This document shows, piece by piece, positions 17,676 to 26,715 of a stretch of 64,000 nt of DNA (positions are counted from its first letter, which is position 1; every line of letters begins with the position of its first letter). This DNA comes from an uncultured Lachnospiraceae bacterium. Its GTDB lineage: Bacteria; Bacillota; Clostridia; Lachnospirales; Lachnospiraceae. A model generated the notes under the pieces. It was not told the origin of the DNA and searched no databases. It saw only the letters and a list, made by a program, of their open reading frames with translations. The stretch spans positions 1 through 64,000 of the forward strand of contig CAJUEW010000014.1 of the NCBI GenBank assembly GCA_910585465.1, written 5' to 3'. A program made the translations under genes and the position numbers.

Positions 17676-18994
17676 ATATCCAGTTTTTTCTCTTTCATAA
17701 CACTTTTATAAGAAGGACGTATGATCTTGTTCATTCCAATAATTTCCTCAATGCGGTGAGCACTCCAGCCCACAATCCTTGCAATGGCAAAAATAGGAGT
17801 ATACAGCTCCATAGGAATGTCCAGCATTTCATATACAAAGCCGCTGTAAAAGTCCACATTAGGACTGACACCCTTATAAATTTTTCGTTTTTTCGCGATC
17901 AGCTCCGGAGCAAGCACCTCAATATTATTATACAGCGTCATATCCTCTTCCCTGTGCTTTTCTACCGACAGCTTTTCCACAAAGCTCTTAAATACCCGTT
18001 CACGCGGATCGGAAAGCGAATATACCGCATGGCCCATACCGTAGATCAGTCCCTTATGGTCAAATGCCTCCCCGTCCAGAATTTTACTTAAATAATTTCT
18101 GACCTCATCCTGATCAGAATAATCATGGATATGCTCCCGAATGTCATTCATCATCTCCATAACCTTAATATTCGCGCCGCCATGCTTTGGCCCCTTCAGC
18201 GAAGACATAGCCGCCGCAATAGAGGAATACGTATCAGAGCCGGATGAAGTAACTACTCTGGTTGTAAAGGTGGAATTATTACCGCCTCCGTGCTCCATAT
18301 GAAGCATCAGTGCCACATCCAGCACCTTTGCCTCCAGAAATGTATATTTTTGATTCGGACGAAGCATCAGCAGCAGGTTTTCCGCAGTGGACAGCTCCGG
18401 TTTCGGCCTGTGAATATACATGCTTCCGTCATTCTCATAATGATTATATGCATGATATCCATAAGCCGCCAGCATAGGGAATACACTGATCAGATTCAGG
18501 CACTGGCGGATCACATTTCCCACCTCGTTGGAATTCAGATAGTCATCATAAGATGCCAGCGTCAGAATGCTCCGTGTCATGCTGTTCATAATATCCTTAC
18601 CCGGAGCCTTCATAATAACATCCCTTGTAAAGTTCGTCGGAAGCTCCCTTCCGAACGCGATCAGATCCGTAAATTCCTTTTCCTCTTCCTCCTCCGGTAT
18701 TTTTCCGAATAGCAGAAGATATGCTGTCTTCTCAAATCCGAAGGAATCCTCCGGAATACTTTTCACCCAGTCAATCACATCATAGCCCCGGTACCACAGC
18801 CTGCCGTCACACGGAACCTTTTTCCCGTTTTCCTGACGAAACGATTCGATCTTTGAAATATTTGTAAGCCCGGTCAGTACACCATTGCCGTTAATATCCC
18901 GAAGCCCTCTGTTTACTCCGTACTCCTTAAATAATTCGTCCGAAATAGTATCATTTTCCACACATAGATCTCTGTATTTTTCGATATATCCCAT
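17672..18994 (-). CDS. gltA: Citrate synthase
   Basis: Condenses oxaloacetate and acetyl-CoA to citrate. Active-site regions are visible: the His in MHMEHGGGNNSTFTTR, the His in GMGHAVYSLSDPRERV and the Asp in the NVDFYSGFVYEML segment. At 440 residues it is the usual size for clostridial citrate synthases. ATG at 18994 follows AAAGGGG. It is monocistronic here, with a terminator at its 3' end; no aconitase or isocitrate dehydrogenase is adjacent, so it may serve glutamate synthesis through an incomplete cycle. Confidence 0.94.
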   Translation of the reverse strand: MGYIEKYRDLCVENDTISDELFKEYGVNRGLRDINGNGVLTGLTNISKIESFRQENGKKVPCDGRLWYRGYDVIDWVKSIPEDSFGFEKTAYLLLFGKIPEEEEEKEFTDLIAFGRELPTNFTRDVIMKAPGKDIMNSMTRSILTLASYDDYLNSNEVGNVIRQCLNLISVFPMLAAYGYHAYNHYENDGSMYIHRPKPELSTAENLLLMLRPNQKYTFLEAKVLDVALMLHMEHGGGNNSTFTTRVVTSSGSDTYSSIAAAMSSLKGPKHGGANIKVMEMMNDIREHIHDYSDQDEVRNYLSKILDGEAFDHKGLIYGMGHAVYSLSDPRERVFKSFVEKLSVEKHREEDMTLYNNIEVLAPELIAKKRKIYKGVSPNVDFYSGFVYEMLDIPMELYTPIFAIARIVGWSAHRIEEIIGMNKIIRPSYKSVMKEKKLDI

Positions 18995-19102
18995 TCAAAG
19001 TCCCCTTTCCTTAGTCAAGTCCAAAACACACTGTCTGAATTATGTTAACATATTTTTTTTCATTTTTCCATGATTTTATATTTTTTTTAGAAACACCCGG
19101 AC

Positions 19103-20659
19103 TTATTGCTCTGCCGCCGCTCCCGGAACCTCCTCCGGCACTGCTTCCGGCACCGGAGCAGCTTCCGGCACTGGAGCGGCTTCCGGCGCTGGCTCGGCTT
19201 CCGGTGCTGCCGCTTCTGCCGGCGGCGCTCCCTTTTCCATTATTCTTTCGGCCGGCTCTGTTCCCGGCAGATGATAGCAGATTACCGGGGTTCCCTTTTC
19301 AATGCCCTCATAAATCTGCTGCGCAATGGAATACGGAAGGTTGATACAGCCGTGTGAACCGCTTGTTTTATAAATATTCCCTCCAAAGCTCCCTCTCCAG
19401 GTAGCGTCATGCATACCTATATTCTTATTAAAAGGCATCCAGTAAGATACCGGCGTCTGGTAAGTCTCCCCAACAAGCGTTGCATTTCTTTGTTTATATG
19501 TAACTCCGTATACGCCTGCAGGCGTATCATATCCTCTGGACGAATTGCCGGACACAAAATCTGATTCCAGAACCAGGCTTCCTTCTTTATAGAAGAACAA
19601 ATGCTGGGCAGTCAGATTGATTTCCACATAAGTCGTTCCATAATCCGGGGTTCCATAGGATACCGCTGTCTGATAGTAGACGGGTGTTCTTTCCCCGCTC
19701 TCTCCCCTTTCTATCATCTCTGTCAGCTCTTTTGTTTCCTGCTCGTAATTCATCCACCAGCCATAATCTCCTCCCTCAATGGTGATTTCCTTTCCGTAGC
19801 TGGTCTGGAAGGTACGGGAACGGAAAATACTGTCATAGCGCTTCCGGAGAGATGCCACATACTCTCCCACCTGGCCCTGATCCAGCGTCACTTTAAAACC
19901 GTCCACATGAAGCCAGTTGCTGATTGTCCCTCCGTCCAGTATCTCCTTGTTATCCCCGAAGGTGTAGGTAATCGTAATGCCTGCATATTTCTGAAGCTGT
20001 TCCAGTGTCTTAAGAAGCTGCTCATCCTCTGCAGTTACCGTAGGCACCTGATAGCATCCCGCCTTATCCAGGTCTGTCTGCTCATCCAGACTTTTTACCG
20101 CATTCTGAATCGTATCCAGCGTATCCTTCCACTTCAGTTTATTCCCCTGGGTCTCTGCTATAATTTCAAACCCTTTTTCCGGTGTATAATCTGATATATA
20201 AGCATCTGTAGGAGCCACAGCAAAATCATCCTGAAAGCCTTTTAAGGTTCTGATTTCTGTCTCCAGCTTTTTCTCATCATAGCTGAGCAGATTCTCTGTT
20301 TTATGCTCCGCGGTTTGAGGAAGGAACCATGTCCATATATTCTGTGTTTTCAGAAATTCCTGCAAAGGCTCTGTGGAGGCATAGGTAAGATCAATATCCT
20401 TCCCCTGGATATCCTCCTCCATAGTAGTTCCATCGGCCTTGCGCTCCACAATCCGCAGCATATAGTCTTCAATCCTCTCCTGAAGCTCTCCAATTGTCAT
20501 TCCGGACACATCTACCCGGTCAATGACTGTGCCATTCAGGAAATGGCTCCGGTAATAATACAGGCCTCCGGCATATGCTGCCGCCAGCAAAAATAAAAAC
20601 AAACCGCACATCATCGGCAAAACAGGAAAGCGTTTTTTCTCCTCTTTTTGTTTTTTCAT
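19103..20659 (-). CDS. L,D-transpeptidase (YkuD) with putative peptidoglycan-binding domains
   Basis: Forms 3-3 cross-links or attaches proteins to the wall, outside the membrane. One N-terminal membrane helix (about residues 12-30), then two repeats of the PG_binding_4 type (VIDRVDVSGMTIGELQ start), then a YkuD domain with the catalytic SGSHGCINLP (Cys near residue 443) and the upstream HDATW. The last 45 residues are a Pro/Ala/Glu repeat tail with PEAAPV units. ATG at 20659 follows GGGAGAGG. It stands alone between citrate synthase and the cation transporter. Confidence 0.92.
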   Translation of the reverse strand: MKKQKEEKKRFPVLPMMCGLFLFLLAAAYAGGLYYYRSHFLNGTVIDRVDVSGMTIGELQERIEDYMLRIVERKADGTTMEEDIQGKDIDLTYASTEPLQEFLKTQNIWTWFLPQTAEHKTENLLSYDEKKLETEIRTLKGFQDDFAVAPTDAYISDYTPEKGFEIIAETQGNKLKWKDTLDTIQNAVKSLDEQTDLDKAGCYQVPTVTAEDEQLLKTLEQLQKYAGITITYTFGDNKEILDGGTISNWLHVDGFKVTLDQGQVGEYVASLRKRYDSIFRSRTFQTSYGKEITIEGGDYGWWMNYEQETKELTEMIERGESGERTPVYYQTAVSYGTPDYGTTYVEINLTAQHLFFYKEGSLVLESDFVSGNSSRGYDTPAGVYGVTYKQRNATLVGETYQTPVSYWMPFNKNIGMHDATWRGSFGGNIYKTSGSHGCINLPYSIAQQIYEGIEKGTPVICYHLPGTEPAERIMEKGAPPAEAAAPEAEPAPEAAPVPEAAPVPEAVPEEVPGAAAEQ

Positions 20660-20695
20660 TGGATCCTCTCCCTTTCCAATTTTATTCCTACCTTT

Positions 20696-20723
20696 AGTAT
20701 ACAGTTTTTTAAGAAAAAAACAA
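20696..20723 (-). promoter_or_regulatory. Promoter of L,D-transpeptidase gene
   Basis: TTGTTT and TATACT with a 16-bp spacer on the minus strand. The -35 element lies in the T-tract of the upstream terminator. Confidence 0.5.
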
Positions 20724-20749
20724 CCGGAGGATGGGAAAGTCCTCCGGTT
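20711..20749 (-). terminator. Rho-independent terminator after the cation transporter gene
   Basis: A perfect 10-bp stem (AACCGGAGGA / TCCTCCGGTT), 8-nt loop, then GTTTTTTTC on the minus strand. This is the strongest simple terminator in the window. Confidence 0.9.
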
Positions 20750-20813
20750 AATATACTGTCATACAGCCTTCCTGATAAAGCCCTCTGTGAAAGCTTCCTG
20801 TAAACAACGGGGA

Positions 20814-21983
20814 TTAATGTACATAGCTCTGTTCCACTTTAATTACACAGACATAGGTTTCATTCTTCTCCTCTACCTTCTCTGTAATATACTGCAGCAG
20901 CTCACTCTGATCTCCCTCATATTTTGCAGGGAGAAGCAGATCAAACAAAACATTGATATGGGTATCTCCGGGCACAATACGAAGATCATGAATACTCAGT
21001 CCTTCATCATATGCCTTTACCTGCTCTGTAATATATTCCCGGAGTTCTCCTGTCAGACTGTCTGCAGTCACAATCGGATCATAATGGATGACCACCTGAA
21101 GATGATGCTGCTTCCAGAAATTCCTCTCAATATTGTCAATTAAATCGTGGGCCTTCAGCGCATCCATTTCCGCCGCAAATTCAATATGCAGAGATGCAAA
21201 CTGATTCCCCGGACCATAATCGTGAACCAGAAGATCATGCATACCCAGAACATCCGGATAGTCAAGCACCGTTTTTTCAATCATCCTCACCAGCTCCGGA
21301 TCCGGACTTCTTCCCAGCAGCGGATCCAGGGCATCCTTTAAAAGTCCGTAGCCGCTGTATAAAATAAATCCTGACACTGCAGTTGCCATAATTCCGTCAA
21401 TGACCATAATATCCGTCGCAGAACAGAGAAGCGCGCCCAGAAGAACCGCGCCCGTAGACAGACAGTCATTCCGCGCATCCGCCGCAGTCGCCCTTAAAGT
21501 ATCAGAATCTATCATTTTGCTTAAGCTCCCGTTAAATGCGCTGAGCCAAAGCTTTATCAGAATGGAACAGACAAGAACCGCCGCAGACATCCACCCGAAT
21601 TCCGGCATGACCGGATGCAATATTTTTATAATTCCCTCCTTGGCCAGATTCAGGCCGATTGCCATAATCATGACGCAGACCGCCATTCCTGCCAGGTATT
21701 CATATCTGGCATGACCGAAGGGATGCTCCGCATCCGCCTTCTGCGCGCCCAGCCAAAATCCCAAAAGACTCATAACACTGCTTCCTGCGTCACTTAAATT
21801 GTTGAATGCATCTGCCGCAATCGCCATACTCCCCGACAAAGCCCCGACAATAAATTTTCCGATAAACAAAAGTATATTGCAGACAATTCCCACAGCTCCC
21901 GCCAAATTTCCCACTCTGGCGCGTCCTTCCGGCGAACTGATATCCACTCCTTTTAAAAATATTTTTGTCAGTACAGAAGTCAT
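20814..21983 (-). CDS. Cation diffusion facilitator family transporter
   Basis: Exports divalent cations (Zn, Fe, Mn or Cd) using a proton or potassium gradient. The six-helix CDF domain has the metal-site signatures DAFNNLSDAGSS (helix 2) and an HPFGHARYEY loop, plus the second site in AADARNDCLSTGAV (helix 5). A cytoplasmic metal-binding domain follows (DLLVHDYGPGNQFASLHIE). An additional C-terminal region of about 90 residues repeats the ferredoxin-like fold pattern. I use the ATG at 21983, preceded by GAGGTG; the frame extends upstream into the promoter region. It has its own promoter and terminator. Substrate cannot be told from sequence. Confidence 0.9.
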   Translation of the reverse strand: MTSVLTKIFLKGVDISSPEGRARVGNLAGAVGIVCNILLFIGKFIVGALSGSMAIAADAFNNLSDAGSSVMSLLGFWLGAQKADAEHPFGHARYEYLAGMAVCVMIMAIGLNLAKEGIIKILHPVMPEFGWMSAAVLVCSILIKLWLSAFNGSLSKMIDSDTLRATAADARNDCLSTGAVLLGALLCSATDIMVIDGIMATAVSGFILYSGYGLLKDALDPLLGRSPDPELVRMIEKTVLDYPDVLGMHDLLVHDYGPGNQFASLHIEFAAEMDALKAHDLIDNIERNFWKQHHLQVVIHYDPIVTADSLTGELREYITEQVKAYDEGLSIHDLRIVPGDTHINVLFDLLLPAKYEGDQSELLQYITEKVEEKNETYVCVIKVEQSYVH

Positions 21984-22011
21984 ATCCCACCTCAGATTTG
22001 CTTTTCGTAAC

Positions 22012-22040
22012 AGTATAATCCAGTTCTTCAAAAAATACAA
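22012..22040 (-). promoter_or_regulatory. Promoter of cation transporter gene
   Basis: TTGTAT and TATACT with a 17-bp spacer on the minus strand, 29 bases upstream of the start codon. It shows the transporter can be transcribed apart from the thi operon. Confidence 0.6.
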
Positions 22041-22060
22041 ATAGGAATTGGGAATATAAG

Positions 22061-22660
22061 TCAGAACCCTTGCAAAAAGTCCCCCGGATTTTCCGCCTTC
22101 ATCAGAGAGGACATCAGACAAATCCCCGCGGCCCCTGCCTGTATACAGCTTTGTGCGTTCTCAGGGCTTATGCCGCCGATGGCATATACCGGAATACGCA
22201 CGGAGCGGCAGACCTCCTCTAAAAATGAGAGTCCCCGTGGCAAAACCCCCTTTTTACAGTCTGTTGCAAAAATATGTCCGGCTGTCAGACAGGATGCCCC
22301 GGCCTTCCAGGCTGCCACTGCTTCCTCTGCAGAATGGACGGATACTCCCATATGCTCAAAGCGGCTCCTCCTATGCACATTCAAAGACTCAAGGTCTCTG
22401 CCGGATAAATGTATCCTCCGGATTCCAATCCTCTCTGCTGCCTCTGCATAGGTATGAAGTACCAATGGTACCTGATACCCTTTGCAGATTTTTGCCGCAT
22501 ATCCCGCCAGTTTTTCATAAGCCTGTATATCCAGATCCTTCTCCCGCAGAATAATTGCATCGACTCCTGCGGCAGCAATCTTCTCAAGCTGCTCTAAAAA
22601 ATCCTTTTCCACCAGCCTGCGGTCTGTCACACAAATAATCCTATACGCAGACATAATCAT
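22061..22660 (-). CDS. thiE: Thiamine phosphate synthase
   Basis: Joins the thiazole and HMP-pyrophosphate moieties to give thiamine phosphate. The TIM-barrel landmarks are VDAIILREKDL, RIHLSGRDL, GVSVHSAEEA, GHIFATDCKKG and IPVYAIGGI. At 199 residues it is the usual length. The start codon lies within the thiH 3' end (20-base overlap), so it is coupled to thiH. Last gene of thiSFGHE. A TenI-like aminase role is the main alternative, but the position in the operon favours ThiE. Confidence 0.87.
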   Translation of the reverse strand: MIMSAYRIICVTDRRLVEKDFLEQLEKIAAAGVDAIILREKDLDIQAYEKLAGYAAKICKGYQVPLVLHTYAEAAERIGIRRIHLSGRDLESLNVHRRSRFEHMGVSVHSAEEAVAAWKAGASCLTAGHIFATDCKKGVLPRGLSFLEEVCRSVRIPVYAIGGISPENAQSCIQAGAAGICLMSSLMKAENPGDFLQGF

Positions 22661-23894
22661 TCAGAACAGGCTGGAGACCTTCCTCTGTCATATCCTGGTA
22701 CATCTGTCTGAGACTTCTGCCGTCGGAAATCTCAAACTGTTCGTCCCCGGTTCCTTCCTCCTTCTTTCCTTCGTATTTGCTCTCATGATCCCCGATTCCC
22801 GTGGATACTCCTGCCGACACCTTTGTGGCGGCAATTTTCACAATACCGTCCCTAAAATGCTTCTGCTCACGGGAGGATACGGTGATTCCCACATAGGGCA
22901 GAAAGATCCTGTACGCGCAGAGTACCTGACACAACTCCTTCTCATGTATGTTCAGGGGACTGAGACTGTCATTATTGATAATGGGCCGTAATCTCGGACA
23001 GGACAGAGAATATTCCACATGCGGATATTTTCTCTGCAGGTAATAAACATGCAGCGCCGACGCAAGAGCATCCTTCCGGAAATCCGACAGTCCTAAAAGC
23101 GCGGAAAACGCCACTCCCCGCATTCCGCCTAGAATGGCACGCTCCTGCGCCTCAAACCGATACGGAAATATTCTTTTATGCCCCATTAAATGAAGTGCTT
23201 CATATTTATCAGAATCATAGGTCTCCTGAAATACGGTTACGTAATCAGCTCCGCATTCATGGAGATAACGGTATTCGTCTGTATTCACCGGATAGATTTC
23301 CAGCCCCACATTCCTGAAATACTTAGCAGCCAGCTTACACGCCTCTCCGATATATTCCGGATCGCTCATACTCCTGCTTTCACCGGTCAGTATCAGAATC
23401 TCTTCAATGCCGGAGTCAGAGATAACCTTCATCTCCTTTTCTATCTCTTCCCTGGTCAGTCTTTTCCTTGTAATATCGTTATAACAGTTAAATCCGCAGT
23501 AGACGCAATAGTTCTCACAATAGTTGGAAATATAAATCGGTGTGAACAGATAGACCGTATTTCCGAAATGACGGCTTGTCTCCAGCTTGGAACGGGCTGC
23601 CATCTCTTCCAGATAGGGAAGCGCGGCCGGGGAAAGCAGCGCTTTAAAATCTTCAAGGCTGCAGCTTCTGTGAGCCAGCGCCTGCCGTACATCTGCGGCC
23701 GTATACCGGTCGTAATCATACTCCTGCATCTGCTTTTGCACCTTTTCCATAATGTCTGAGTGAATTTGTTCCATCCCTTCCATATATTCCATATGACTGC
23801 CCCGGCATGACGGCTCCTGCTCCAGCAGATGCTTTCTCACCAATGCCTTTTCTCCCAGTCTCGGGGAATCCACAAAAAACTGATTTTCCTGCAT
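22641..23894 (-). CDS. thiH: 2-iminoacetate synthase (radical SAM)
   Basis: Cleaves tyrosine to dehydroglycine for thiazole synthesis, as in anaerobes and enteric bacteria. The CxxxCxxC motif reads CENYCVYCGF near residue 127, with the ThiH-specific ISNYCENYC lead-in and a conserved C-terminal half including VFQETYDSDKYEALH. ATG at 23894 follows AGGGGTG, 12 bases after thiG. Use of ThiH instead of the oxygen-dependent ThiO agrees with an anaerobic host. Confidence 0.95.
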   Translation of the reverse strand: MQENQFFVDSPRLGEKALVRKHLLEQEPSCRGSHMEYMEGMEQIHSDIMEKVQKQMQEYDYDRYTAADVRQALAHRSCSLEDFKALLSPAALPYLEEMAARSKLETSRHFGNTVYLFTPIYISNYCENYCVYCGFNCYNDITRKRLTREEIEKEMKVISDSGIEEILILTGESRSMSDPEYIGEACKLAAKYFRNVGLEIYPVNTDEYRYLHECGADYVTVFQETYDSDKYEALHLMGHKRIFPYRFEAQERAILGGMRGVAFSALLGLSDFRKDALASALHVYYLQRKYPHVEYSLSCPRLRPIINNDSLSPLNIHEKELCQVLCAYRIFLPYVGITVSSREQKHFRDGIVKIAATKVSAGVSTGIGDHESKYEGKKEEGTGDEQFEISDGRSLRQMYQDMTEEGLQPVLNDYVCV

Positions 23895-23906
23895 GCTTTT
23901 TCACCC

Positions 23907-24677
23907 CTAATCTCTCAGAAATCCTGTCAGCGGATCGGACGCGGCGGCTCCCCGTTCCAAAACTCTGCCAAGCCCCGACAAATATGCGGCCCGGCCCGCC
24001 TCAACGGCGCTTTTAAAGGCCCCGGCCATGGCAGGAATATCTCCTGCCGTTGCAATGGCTGTATTTGCCATAATTGCCGCAGCCCCCATCTCCATGGCCT
24101 CGCACGCCTGGGAGGGCCTTCCAATCCCTGCATCCACAATCACCGGAAGCTCCGTCTCGTCAATCAGAATTTGAATAAATTCTCTCGTACACAGTCCTTT
24201 ATTGGAACCTATGGGAGATGCCAGCGGCATAACTGCCGCAGCCCCCGCGTCCGCCAGGGCCCTTGCCGTATACAGATCCGGATACATATATGGAAGCACC
24301 ACAAAGCCCTCTCCTGCCAGTGTCCTGGCGGCCTTTACGGTTTCTGTATTATCCGGAAGCAGATATTTACTGTCCTTCATAATCTCCACCTTGACAAAAT
24401 CGCCGCAGCCAAGTTCCCGTGCCATCCTTGCGATACGGATTGCCTCCTCTGCGTCCCTTGCGCCTGAAGTATTAGGCAGAAGGGTCACATGCGGAGGAAT
24501 ATAATCCAGAATACTCTCCCCCTTCTTCGTGTTCGTCCTGCGCACCGCCAGAGTAACAATTTCCGCGCCTGCGTTCTCCACTGCCGCTTTAATCAGTTCC
24601 ATAGAATATTTTCCGGAGCCAAGAATAAAGCGGGAGGTAAATTCTTTTCCGCCCAGTATAAATGCATCTTTCTTCAT
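23907..24677 (-). CDS. thiG: Thiazole synthase
   Basis: Builds the thiazole ring from 1-deoxyxylulose 5-phosphate, dehydroglycine and ThiS thiocarboxylate. The start ([18 protein letters not shown]), the [11 protein letters not shown] segment, [17 protein letters not shown] and [18 protein letters not shown] are all standard ThiG signatures. 256 residues is full length. Lies 4 bases after thiF with an AGGGAG site. Confidence 0.97.
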   Translation of the reverse strand: MKKDAFILGGKEFTSRFILGSGKYSMELIKAAVENAGAEIVTLAVRRTNTKKGESILDYIPPHVTLLPNTSGARDAEEAIRIARMARELGCGDFVKVEIMKDSKYLLPDNTETVKAARTLAGEGFVVLPYMYPDLYTARALADAGAAAVMPLASPIGSNKGLCTREFIQILIDETELPVIVDAGIGRPSQACEAMEMGAAAIMANTAIATAGDIPAMAGAFKSAVEAGRAAYLSGLGRVLERGAAASDPLTGFLRD

Positions 24678-24681
24678 GATC

Positions 24682-25335
24682 TCATTCTCCCTTCATAATG
24701 ATTTCCAATATTTTATTTGCCTGATGAGCCGCGCAGAGCATGACTCTGGGCGCCATCAGTCCCCCGCATGTCTCTATATCCGAAACCTCGTCCCCGCACA
24801 GATAATAATGGGGCAGAATCTTTCTGGTCCGAATACTGTTGCTGTCCCCGAAGCCCGCCATTCCGGACGCGCCTACCAGGTATTTTTCCGGAAGCTGAGA
24901 AAGTACACAGTTTGTCAGCATAGCCTTTGCTTCCGGAGTATCAAAGGCTTCGCAGATATACAGCTCTTCTTTTAAAAGCCCGGGAATATTTTTTTCTGTC
25001 ATACACACTCTGTCTGTCCGAATCTTCAAATAAGGATTTACTTCCATAAGCCCCTCCTTTAAAGCCTCCGGCTTTGGCTTCCCAAGCTGGGCCACCCCAT
25101 ACTGCTGGCGGTTCAGGTTTGTCAGATCCACACAGTCAAAATCAATCAGATGCAGGCCGCCGATTCCGCATCTTGCCAGTGCAAAAGCAATATGAGAACC
25201 AAGTCCGCCCAGACCGCAGATCGCTACCTGCGCCTTTTGAATTTTTTCCTGCGCCTCCTTTGTATGGCGAAGCTCCAGCGCCTGAATCATCTCCTTCTCT
25301 GAAGGGAGTCTCTGACGTTTTTCCCTCTTCCTCAT
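24682..25335 (-). CDS. thiF: ThiS adenylyltransferase ThiF
   Basis: E1-like enzyme that adenylates the C-terminus of ThiS. The Rossmann ATP site is [20 protein letters not shown], followed by the family's [17 protein letters not shown]. It is 217 residues, the short clostridial form that lacks the long zinc-binding C-terminal region of E. coli ThiF. Its start codon overlaps the thiS stop (TGATG), so translation is coupled. Confidence 0.93.
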   Translation of the reverse strand: MRKREKRQRLPSEKEMIQALELRHTKEAQEKIQKAQVAICGLGGLGSHIAFALARCGIGGLHLIDFDCVDLTNLNRQQYGVAQLGKPKPEALKEGLMEVNPYLKIRTDRVCMTEKNIPGLLKEELYICEAFDTPEAKAMLTNCVLSQLPEKYLVGASGMAGFGDSNSIRTRKILPHYYLCGDEVSDIETCGGLMAPRVMLCAAHQANKILEIIMKGE

Positions 25336-25529
25336 CAGCCCCCTCCTACAAAGCTGACTATTTCCAGGACATCTCCGTCCTGGAGAATTTTTTCAGCGTA
25401 TTCTTCCTTTGGCACAATCGCCCCATTGCACTCCACGGCAATCCGGCCGGTCTGATATCCTTCCTGCTTCAGGTATTCCCAAAGAGTAATTTCCTGTATC
25501 CGGATCTCTTTTCCGTTTACTTTAACCAT
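25335..25529 (-). CDS. thiS: Sulfur carrier protein ThiS
   Basis: A 64-residue ubiquitin-like sulfur carrier ending in Gly-Gly (FVGGG), the site of thiocarboxylate formation. I use the second of two close ATGs (25529), because the first lies right against the AAAGGAGG site. It opens the thiSFGHE operon. No thiC, thiD or thiM is present nearby. Confidence 0.94.
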   Translation of the reverse strand: MVKVNGKEIRIQEITLWEYLKQEGYQTGRIAVECNGAIVPKEEYAEKILQDGDVLEIVSFVGGG

Positions 25530-25600
25530 ATACATCCTCCTTTGCTCTTTCATTTTCTGAAATTCACTTCTTCTATACAGAAAGTGCTTTTCCGATACAG

Positions 25601-25651
25601 CAAAAAAGCCGCGCAAAAGAATACACCCGCGGTGGTGTACCCCTTTGCGCG
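25601..25651 (-). terminator. Terminator between sugar operon and thi operon
   Basis: CGCGCAAAGGGGTACACC pairs with GGTGTATTCTTTTGCGCG across a 6-nt loop, then GCTTTTTTG on the minus strand. It lies about 100 bases past the aldose-epimerase-like gene and 70 bases before thiS. It may simply end the sugar operon or act as an attenuator in a thi leader. Confidence 0.8.
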
Positions 25652-25755
25652 ACTTTACAGGTCAGCACTCTGTTAATAATATTAAACGGATCTGAAAAAT
25701 TTGTCAAATGATTTCTCTGGCCTTTGTATATGCCTTATGTCTTTATCCGCCTTCC

Positions 25756-26715
25756 TTAAAGCATTCGGATCTGAACCTGATATTCCTTCTTCTCCCCCGG
25801 TTCCAGAAATTTGAGCATTCCGGTTTTTCTCATAATATCCCGCCCGTCCGGATAACAGTTTCCGCATTCCAGACCGAGCACATAGTCTCTTACTCCCATC
25901 ATCTTCCACTCCACAAATCCGTCCAGTTCTTTTGGATCAAAGGTAATCTCCAGCCCCTGGCCAAGCTTAGGCTGATAAATAGAAGCCCTCCCCTCTTTCT
26001 CAAATTTATGATAATAACACCGCTCTGTATATCCGGCCTCCGGTTTTGTTATCCTCATCCAATTCTCAATATCCTCTGCCGCATGGGCATCCCTCGGCGT
26101 TATGTCCGCCGACGGAATTTCCAGAATACTGTCCTCATCCAGCAGAGGATACCCCATATTCATATGGTACAGAATCTCAAACGGCTGCACCCTGTCTCCT
26201 GTATTTTCAATCCTGTCATGAAGCATAAATACATTTTCCGAAAGACTGACCCGAATCTCTCTGTCCAGACGCAGCTTCCCGGCAAATATGGTTTCATCCT
26301 TTACTACCGCACGGACAACCAGCTCCCCGTTTTCCTCCAGCCAGTATGCCTGCTCAGCCGGAAGGTTCCCAATCGAACCATGCAGCGGCAGCTCCTCCCC
26401 GTTGTCAGTACATGGGGTTCCCACAGCCTGCAGACCGCATGTGGTAAGAAATCCGGCGCTGAAAGACTTCAGCCAGCCATTACCTGCAGATTCATAATAG
26501 GCCGGCGCCACATAGCCGCACGGAGAAAGGTAGGACATATTGATTCCCCGATACCGGAGTCTGGAAATATCCGCGTTCCGGTCCAGCAGAACCGTCAGCT
26601 CCAGTCCTTTTCTATTGTTCACCTCCAGCAGACGCATTCCGTCTCCCTTCCCGCCTATAAACCGATGCTCTTCTATCCCATAAACCTGAGAATCATGTCC
26701 TATATATGGATTCAT
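25756..26715 (-). CDS. Aldose 1-epimerase family protein (DUF4432)
   Basis: A galactose-mutarotase-like beta-sandwich protein of the DUF4432 type, probably interconverting sugar anomers or binding the pathway sugar. Landmarks: LLDRNADISRLRYRG, PCTDNGEELPLHGSIGN, EILYHMNMGYPLL and WKMMGVRDYVLGLECGNCYPDGR near the C-terminus. Its ATG overlaps the kinase stop as ATGA. It is the last gene of the sugar operon, downstream of a kinase and an isomerase-like gene. Confidence 0.85.
   Translation of the reverse strand: MNPYIGHDSQVYGIEEHRFIGGKGDGMRLLEVNNRKGLELTVLLDRNADISRLRYRGINMSYLSPCGYVAPAYYESAGNGWLKSFSAGFLTTCGLQAVGTPCTDNGEELPLHGSIGNLPAEQAYWLEENGELVVRAVVKDETIFAGKLRLDREIRVSLSENVFMLHDRIENTGDRVQPFEILYHMNMGYPLLDEDSILEIPSADITPRDAHAAEDIENWMRITKPEAGYTERCYYHKFEKEGRASIYQPKLGQGLEITFDPKELDGFVEWKMMGVRDYVLGLECGNCYPDGRDIMRKTGMLKFLEPGEKKEYQVQIRML

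Noticed and set aside
25530..25700. TPP riboswitch before thiS
   Set aside because: The conserved aptamer segments are absent; only a terminator-like hairpin is present.
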